The notes beneath the pieces were generated by a model. It saw only the letters and a list, made by a program, of their open reading frames with translations, was not told the origin of the DNA and searched no databases. From an uncultured Prevotella sp. (GTDB lineage Bacteria > Bacteroidota > Bacteroidia > Bacteroidales > Bacteroidaceae), in contig CAMOVK010000005.1 of assembly GCA_946627325.1 (NCBI GenBank), forward strand, positions 1 to 64,000: 64,000 nt of DNA, given 5' to 3'. The first letter of the stretch is position 1. Each line of letters begins with the position of its first letter. Position numbers and translations under genes: made by a program. Positions 62,718 to 64,000 of the stretch are shown here, piece after piece.

Positions 62718-64000
62718 ATGACTATGAAGACTATTAACAGATATTTGATTGCAGGTGCGATGATGATAGGACTCTCATCGCCAGCCATGTCACAGGAAAT
62801 GGATTACAAGCAGATGCTTGCTCCTATCACTTCAGCCATTAAGGCCAACCCATCTGGTGTTGATGTGGCTAAAGATTTAGTGAAGAACTACACGAAAGTG
62901 TTTAAGAAGAACCCTGAGGCTCTTGTTGCTCTTGGTAACACTTATTTGAGTGCCAAGCAGTATCAGAAAGCTAAGGAGTGTGCCGATTTGGCTTTGAAGA
63001 AAAGTCCTAACTACGGCAATGCTTTCATTCTGAAGGGCGATGTTGAGGCATTGCAGGACGATGGTGGTGCTGCTGCCAACTGGTATGATCGCGCCATAAC
63101 AGCCGACCCTCAGAATGCAGAAGGTTATCTCCGTTATGCCAATGTGTTCCGTAAGGTAAACCCACAGGAGGCAGAGCGCGTATTGAACGACCTTCGTCGC
63201 ATTAAGCCCGACTTCCCTGTTGAAGCTGAATTAGGTCACTCTAACTATCTTACAAAAAACTACGACAAGGCTCTTGAGTTCTTCCAGAAAGCGAAGCCAC
63301 AGAGCATTGACGAAGAGAAGTTCGTTGAGTATGTTTTCAGTGCTAATATTCTTGGCGACAAGAAAAAATCTCTTGATATTGCAAAGCAGGGTGTTCAAAT
63401 CCATCCTCAAAGTCTTTCGCTCACTCGTTTGGCTGTTATCAATGCTCTCGACCTTGCTGAGCATGCCGATGCCCTCCGCTATGCGAAGATGGTGTTTGCC
63501 GATGATGGTAAGAAAAACGCTACCGATTATATCAACTATGGTCGCGCACTCAATGGCAATGAACAATATGATGAGGCTATCAAGCAGTTCGAAATAGCCT
63601 TGAAGGAAGATGCAGAGAAGGTTGAAGCCTATCGCTATATGTCTGATTCATATAAAGGAAAAGACGATATGACGCGCAGTCTCGACCTCATGCAGAAATA
63701 TCTCAATCTCAACCACGAGGCAAAACCATCCGATTATCGTTCTCTCGCAGCCATCTATATGGAAATGGCTAAGGACGGAGTTGATAAGGACGTAAACTTC
63801 CAGAAAGCGATGACTGTTTATGACGATGTGGCAAAGAAGTATCCAACTCTTGCTGCTTGGGTTTGCTTCGAAAAGGGAAACAATGCCTATGCTGTTGAGA
63901 ACGATGATGTAGCTCTCGAGAACTACAAGAAACTCATCGAGCTTTTGGAAAACAAAGCCGACCGTGATGATTCTGAGACTGCTTACCTAAAGCGTGCATA
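62718..64000 (+). CDS. tetratricopeptide repeat protein, secreted (runs off the window end)
   Basis: MTMKTINRYLIAGAMMIGLSSPAMSQEMDYKQ...; repeated TPR helices; no stop before 64000, so absent from the ORF track. Confidence 0.85.
   Translation, partial: MTMKTINRYLIAGAMMIGLSSPAMSQEMDYKQMLAPITSAIKANPSGVDVAKDLVKNYTKVFKKNPEALVALGNTYLSAKQYQKAKECADLALKKSPNYGNAFILKGDVEALQDDGGAAANWYDRAITADPQNAEGYLRYANVFRKVNPQEAERVLNDLRRIKPDFPVEAELGHSNYLTKNYDKALEFFQKAKPQSIDEEKFVEYVFSANILGDKKKSLDIAKQGVQIHPQSLSLTRLAVINALDLAEHADALRYAKMVFADDGKKNATDYINYGRALNGNEQYDEAIKQFEIALKEDAEKVEAYRYMSDSYKGKDDMTRSLDLMQKYLNLNHEAKPSDYRSLAAIYMEMAKDGVDKDVNFQKAMTVYDDVAKKYPTLAAWVCFEKGNNAYAVENDDVALENYKKLIELLENKADRDDSETAYLKRA

Overview
This 64 kb window is a gene-dense bacterial chromosome segment, almost certainly Bacteroidota/Bacteroidales and probably Prevotella-like. 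Evidence: Bacteroidota-type -33 TTTG / -7 TAnnTTTG promoters, DUF4254/DUF4290/DUF4834 and START-like proteins, T9SS-like C-terminal tails, and ExbB-ExbD-ExbD-TonB gene order. Most of it is housekeeping: gltX, kdtA, nadD, gmk, yicC, tsaB, murA, rimM, dxr, rseP, cysS, nnrDE, hpt, adk, obg, trxA, dnaE, psd, pssA, pyrH, birA, tadA, ribBA. It also carries an acyl-CoA fermentation locus (CoA transferase, ptb, buk), three consecutive large secreted proteins, one tRNA-Met(CAT) and one rubredoxin gene missing from the ORF track. The main unexplained signal is a family of intergenic arrays at five loci (about 5.7, 19.9, 31.5, 41.2 and 54.3 kb). Each is built from 17-nt near-palindromic units (consensus RGAAAGCAYRYCTTTYC, 6-bp arms around a 5-nt core) plus a 5-nt spacer, at an exact 22-nt period. 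Four loci have exactly four units; the fifth looks like a longer, decayed array in the same register. A second unexplained signal is regional flipping of amino/keto (AC versus GT) strand skew, including flips inside single ORFs (dnaE and the 1667-aa Fn3-like protein). Some skew switches fall close to the repeat arrays. No CRISPR, IS element, prophage or defence system was recognised. All product calls come from reading the translations; no database search was run.
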